Origin: Armatimonadota bacterium
Lineage (GTDB): Bacteria > Armatimonadota > UBA5829
DNA length: 5,346 nt
Assembly (NCBI GenBank): GCA_026415535.1
Contig: JAOAGX010000165.1
Location: 1-5,346 of the forward strand
Direction of reading: 5' to 3'
Shown: piece after piece, positions 1 through 5,346 of the stretch
Position numbering within the stretch: position 1 is the first letter of the stretch
How the letters are laid out: every line of letters starts with the position of its first letter
Translations under genes and position numbers: made by a program
Notes under the pieces: generated by a model
What the model saw: the letters and a program-made list of their open reading frames with translations, nothing else
Databases searched by the model: none
What the model was told of the DNA's origin: nothing

Positions 1-3000
1 TTCCTGCAACCTCCGTAATAATCGCCTGCCCTTTGGGGCGACGCGCCTCGAAAAGCTCAACCACGCGCAGCAGGCCACGAACTTGATCCTCAAGCACCTT
101 AAGTACTGCCTGGACCGCCCTGGCACGCTCGCGCTCCATACCCTCAACGCCATCCTCAATCGAAACGAGTCCGCGTCTAATGTCTTCGTGGAGGTCACGC
201 AGAGACTCTTGCTTCTTTTTCTTGACCTCGGCCACCCCTGTAAGGTACTTACCAGCGACTCCTCCGGTGTGGAAGGTTCTCATCGTAAGCTGCGTGCCCG
301 GCTCACCGATAGACTGGGCGGCAATTATGCCAACCGCTGTTCCAGCCTCGACTAGTCTGCCAATGGCCATATCCCGGCCGTAGCACATGCTACAAATGCC
401 CTGCCTCAACTCACATGTAAGTGGCGAACGAATTCCAACCCTGGTTATACCGGCGTCCGAAATAGCCTTCGCATGATCATCGGATATGAGTTCGCCCGCT
501 CGCACAATCGGTTCGTCCTGACCAGGCAGATAAATGTCTTCGAGAGCAGTGCGGCCCCTAATGCGCTCGAAGAGAGTCTCGATCACGTCGCCACCTTCCT
601 CAATTTGCGTAACGTAGATTCCATTGACCGTGCCGCAGTCATGGCCGCGAACTATAACGTCTTGAGCAACGTCAACGAGCCTTCGCGTCAAATAACCCGC
701 GTCAGCCGTGCGCAGAGCTGTGTCGGCAAGCCCTTTTCGCGCACCGTGCGTGGAAATAAAGTACTCCAGCACGCTCAGGCCTTCGTGGAAGTTAGACTTT
801 ATCGGCAAATCCTCAATAAGGTTGCCAAACGGGTCGCTCATCAAGCCGCGCATCCCAGAGAGCTGGGTGACCTGTCGCTGACTACCCCTCGCGCCGGAAG
901 TTGTTATGATAGAGATCGGATTGAACGGATCCAACCCGCCAAGAAGCGCCTCCGCAACTTCTTCCGATGCGCGAGTCCACAGTTCGAGCACTTGCTGCTT
1001 GCGCTCGGACTGCGTGATCAATCCCCTCCGATACTGCCTGTTCTTCTCAGCGACCGCCTCCTGGGTTCGCTGAACTATCTCATCGCGCTTGGACGGAATG
1101 TCCATATCGGTCATCGAAATCGTAATTCCGGCAAAGGTCGAGTATCGGAAGCCGATATCTTTGAGGTCGTCAAGGAGCTGGACAGTTCGCTCGTGCCCGT
1201 TCTTTTCATAACACTCTGACACGAGCTTGGCCATAGTCTTCTTGTCAACCTCTTTGTCGATGTAGCGCATGTTCGGTGGCAGTATGCTGTTAAAAATCAG
1301 CCTGCCAACGGTGATCTCGCGCATTTCTGTTTCAATGCCCCGAGGAGTGCCAACCGGCGTGTTTACGCCCCCCAAATCGAGTTGCGCCGGATCCTTCGGC
1401 AGCCTGACCCGGATCGGCTCGTGAATGTCCAGTAAACCGCTCCAATAGGCAATGAGAGCATCGTTCTCGTTAGCGAATGTGCGAATCTTGTCTTCCGGCG
1501 GTCTATCCCCCTCCCGCTTCATCGTCATGTAAAACGACCCTAGCACGATGTCCTGAATGGGAGCAACTATCGGTCGACCATCCGCCGGCGAGAACAGATT
1601 GTGCGTCGATAACATCAAGACCCTAGCCTCTGCCTGAGCTGATGCCGACAGCGGCACGTGCACGGCCATCTGATCACCATCGAAGTCCGCATTAAACGCG
1701 TGGCACACAAGCGGATGAACCTGTATTGCCTTGCCGTCCACCAGAATTGGCTCGAATGCTTGGATTCCGAGACGGTGGAGCGTCGGTGCACGGTTCAGCA
1801 ACACGGGATGCTCGCTGATCACTTCCTCAAGCGCATCCCAAACCTCTGGCTTCATCCGGTCGATCATACGCTTGGCGGTCTTGATGTTGGAAGTGTACTT
1901 TTTCTCGACGAGCGTCTTCATAACAAACGGTTTGAAGAGCTCGAGGGCCATCTCCTTGGGAAGACCACACTGGTGCAACTTCAGCGACGGTCCGACCACG
2001 ATTACCGAACGGCCCGAATAATCAACACGCTTTCCAAGCAGGTTCTTGCGGAAACGTCCCTCCTTGCCTTTGAGCATATCCGAAAGCGACTTCAACGGTC
2101 TATTGTTGGAACCAACCACAGGCCTCGTGCGGCGACCGTTGTCAATAAGCGCATCAACCGCCTCTTGCAAGAGTCGCTTTTCGTGATTGATAATCGACTC
2201 CGGCGCGCGGATTTCGATGATCTTCTTCAAACGATTGTTTCGGTTAATAATACGCCTATAGAGATCGTTCAAGTCCGACGTGGCAAAGCGGCCGCCGTCG
2301 AGTTGGACCATCGGCCTTAACTCAGGCGAGATAACCGGAATGACATCCAAGATCATCCATTCGGGCCGGCTGCGAGAATTGATAAATGCCTCAACAATCT
2401 CCAGCCGCTTAATCGCCCGAGCGCGCTTCGGCCCGGCGGTTTGCTGAATTTCCTTGCGAAGGTCGCGGCGAAGCTTTTCGAGATCGATTTCGGAAAGCAG
2501 CTCTTTGACTGCCGCTCCGCCGAGGCCTGCGCGAAATACACCGGAAAGGTCGATATCCGTGCGCTCAGAAACAATCTGAAGCAGACGTTCAAGCGCCCGA
2601 TACTGATCCTCAGTGATGAGCTCTTTTTTCTGAACGCTTTCGAGCAGCTTCATAGTGGCTTGCAGCTCTTCAACATGCTCGGCCGCGTCGCGTTCTTCGG
2701 CCTTTATGCGTTCGTTGAGTTTCTTCTGAGCCTCGGCACGCTTCTTGTCATCCCAGTCCGGATTTTCATTTTCCTCTCTGGCAGCCTCTCTACGAAGCTC
2801 GGCAATATTGTTGTCACGCTCGGCATAGATCTCTTCGCAGAGCGCATTGACCGCTGCTCGAATCGTCTCAAGGTTTTCGTTAATGCGTTGTCGATCAACA
2901 TAAGTAACGATATACGAGGCGAAGTAAAGAACGCGCTCTAGCGGCCTAGGCGATATGTCCAAAAGCAGACTCATAGGACTGGGCACGCCTTTGAGATACC

Positions 3001-3305
3001 AAATGTGCGAAACGGGCGCAGCAAGGACAATATGCCCCATCCGCTCGCGCCTTACTTTAGACCTTGTGACTTCGACCCCGCACCGATCGCAGACGACACC
3101 CTTGAACTTCACCTTTTTATAACGTCCGCAATGACACTCCCAATCCTTGACGGGACCAAATATGCGCTCGCAAAACAGGCCGTCACGTTCCGGTTTGAAC
3201 GTGCGATAGTTGATTGTCTCGGGTTTCTTAACCTCCCCACAAGACCAAGAAAGTATATCTTCCGGAGAAGCTATCCCGATGCGGATCTTATCAAAAGTAC
3301 TGGCG

Positions 3306-3313
<8 letters not shown>
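1..3313 (-). CDS. rpoC: DNA-directed RNA polymerase subunit beta' (3' end cut off by window)
   Basis: Catalytic subunit of bacterial RNA polymerase, in the cytoplasmic alpha2-beta-beta'-omega core. The GTG at 3313-3311 is chosen because the canonical N-terminus (FDKIRIGIASPE from residue 7) follows directly and a ribosome binding site precedes it. In order: zinc site 1 with C60, C62, C75, C78; a charged helical insert at about 138-235; lid and clamp helices at about 328-393 (the sigma-binding coiled coil); rudder and switch 2 to about 430; the Mg-binding NADFDGDQM at 541-549 with D543, D545, D547; zinc site 2 with C893, C967, C974, C977; bridge helix at about 852-886; trigger-loop residues M1011, R1012, H1015. 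A helical insert of about 54 residues follows, then the family returns with VVELFEARRPKG. 1104 codons are read without a stop or frameshift. The jaw/C-terminal part with the last switch regions lies beyond position 1. Identity is certain. Confidence 0.99.
89..250 (-). other. Helical insertion in the beta' trigger loop (about residues 1022-1075)
   Basis: In polymerases without an insert the trigger loop runs from MRTFHTGGVA through a few residues to DITQGLPRVVELFEAR. Here GGVAG (1017-1021) is followed by about 54 extra residues before DQVRGLLRVVELFEAR. The extra segment is rich in Lys, Glu and Arg with spaced Leu/Val, broken by a Gly-containing turn near 1051-1058, so a two-helix hairpin or coiled coil is likely. 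This is the site where the large SI3 domain sits in E. coli, but this segment is far shorter and shows no resemblance to the sandwich-barrel SI3. Boundaries were set by eye. Confidence 0.8.
2609..2902 (-). other. Charged coiled-coil insertion after beta' zinc site 1 (about residues 138-235)
   Basis: Between LYFASYIVT and the family sequence resuming near ITEDQYRALERLLQ lies roughly 95 residues dominated by Glu, Lys, Arg, Ala and Asp with regularly spaced Leu/Ile, the look of long amphipathic helices. Many bacteria have only a short link here, whereas actinobacterial beta' carries a comparable helical insert at the same place. The segment therefore looks like a known kind of lineage-specific insertion rather than a new domain. 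Its length and boundaries are estimates. Confidence 0.75.
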
Positions 3314-5327
<2,014 letters not shown>

Positions 5328-5346
5328 CTGTCTCTTATACACATCT
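5328..5346. other. Untrimmed Tn5/Nextera mosaic-end adapter
   Basis: The last 19 bases, CTGTCTCTTATACACATCT, are a perfect match to the reverse complement of the Tn5 mosaic end used in Nextera tagmentation libraries, in the orientation produced by reading through a short insert. They are library sequence, not genome. Genuine sequence ends at 5327, where the rpoB frame still matches its family. Confidence 0.97.

Noticed and set aside
89..250. SI3-type sandwich-barrel domain in the trigger loop
   Set aside because: The insert is about 54 residues, charged and helical. E. coli SI3 is far longer and rich in beta strands.
473..1219. Open reading frame of 248 codons on the plus strand
   Set aside because: It lies wholly antisense to strongly conserved rpoC codons (bridge helix, zinc site 2 region), and its translation resembles no family.
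1658..2320. Open reading frame of 220 codons on the plus strand
   Set aside because: It is antisense to the rpoC clamp-helix and NADFDGDQM region. It is kept open by codon bias of the real gene.

Overview
The window is bacterial chromosome carrying two adjacent core genes, both on the minus strand and read from right to left: the 3' part of rpoB (RNA polymerase beta) and then the 5' three quarters of rpoC (RNA polymerase beta'). Together they form most of the active site of RNA polymerase. rpoC is open to the left edge, where its 3' end is cut off. rpoB is cut off at the right edge. No RNA gene, mobile element, CRISPR array, promoter or terminator was seen, and the coding sequence leaves no intergenic gap.

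Layout. Positions 1-3313 hold rpoC, 1104 complete codons with no internal stop or frameshift. Positions 3306-5327 hold rpoB. The two genes overlap by 8 bases, with a GTG start for rpoC inside the end of rpoB and a purine-rich ribosome binding site just upstream, which suggests translational coupling. Positions 5328-5346 are not biological: they match exactly the reverse complement of the 19-base Tn5/Nextera mosaic end, so this is an untrimmed contig end. Next to it the rpoB frame contains a TAA where the family has a conserved glutamine, most likely an error of the low-quality contig end.

Organism. Both genes are intact as single reading frames, so this is not a cyanobacterium-style split rpoC, and base composition looks moderate. 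The core sequence resembles the Gram-positive/Chloroflexota/Deinococcota-like type more than the proteobacterial type: there is no SI3-type sandwich-barrel domain, and beta' has a long charged helical insert after its N-terminal zinc site, as in actinobacteria. Several insertions are unusual: a Cys4 zinc ribbon and a segment of roughly 185 residues in beta, and a helical segment of about 54 residues at the tip of the beta' trigger loop. I cannot name the phylum from the sequence alone. An under-sampled phylum of the Armatimonadota/Chloroflexota neighbourhood is a guess.

The window is ordinary in gene content. What deserves attention is the set of lineage-specific insertions placed around the catalytic centre, and the assembly artefact at the right end.
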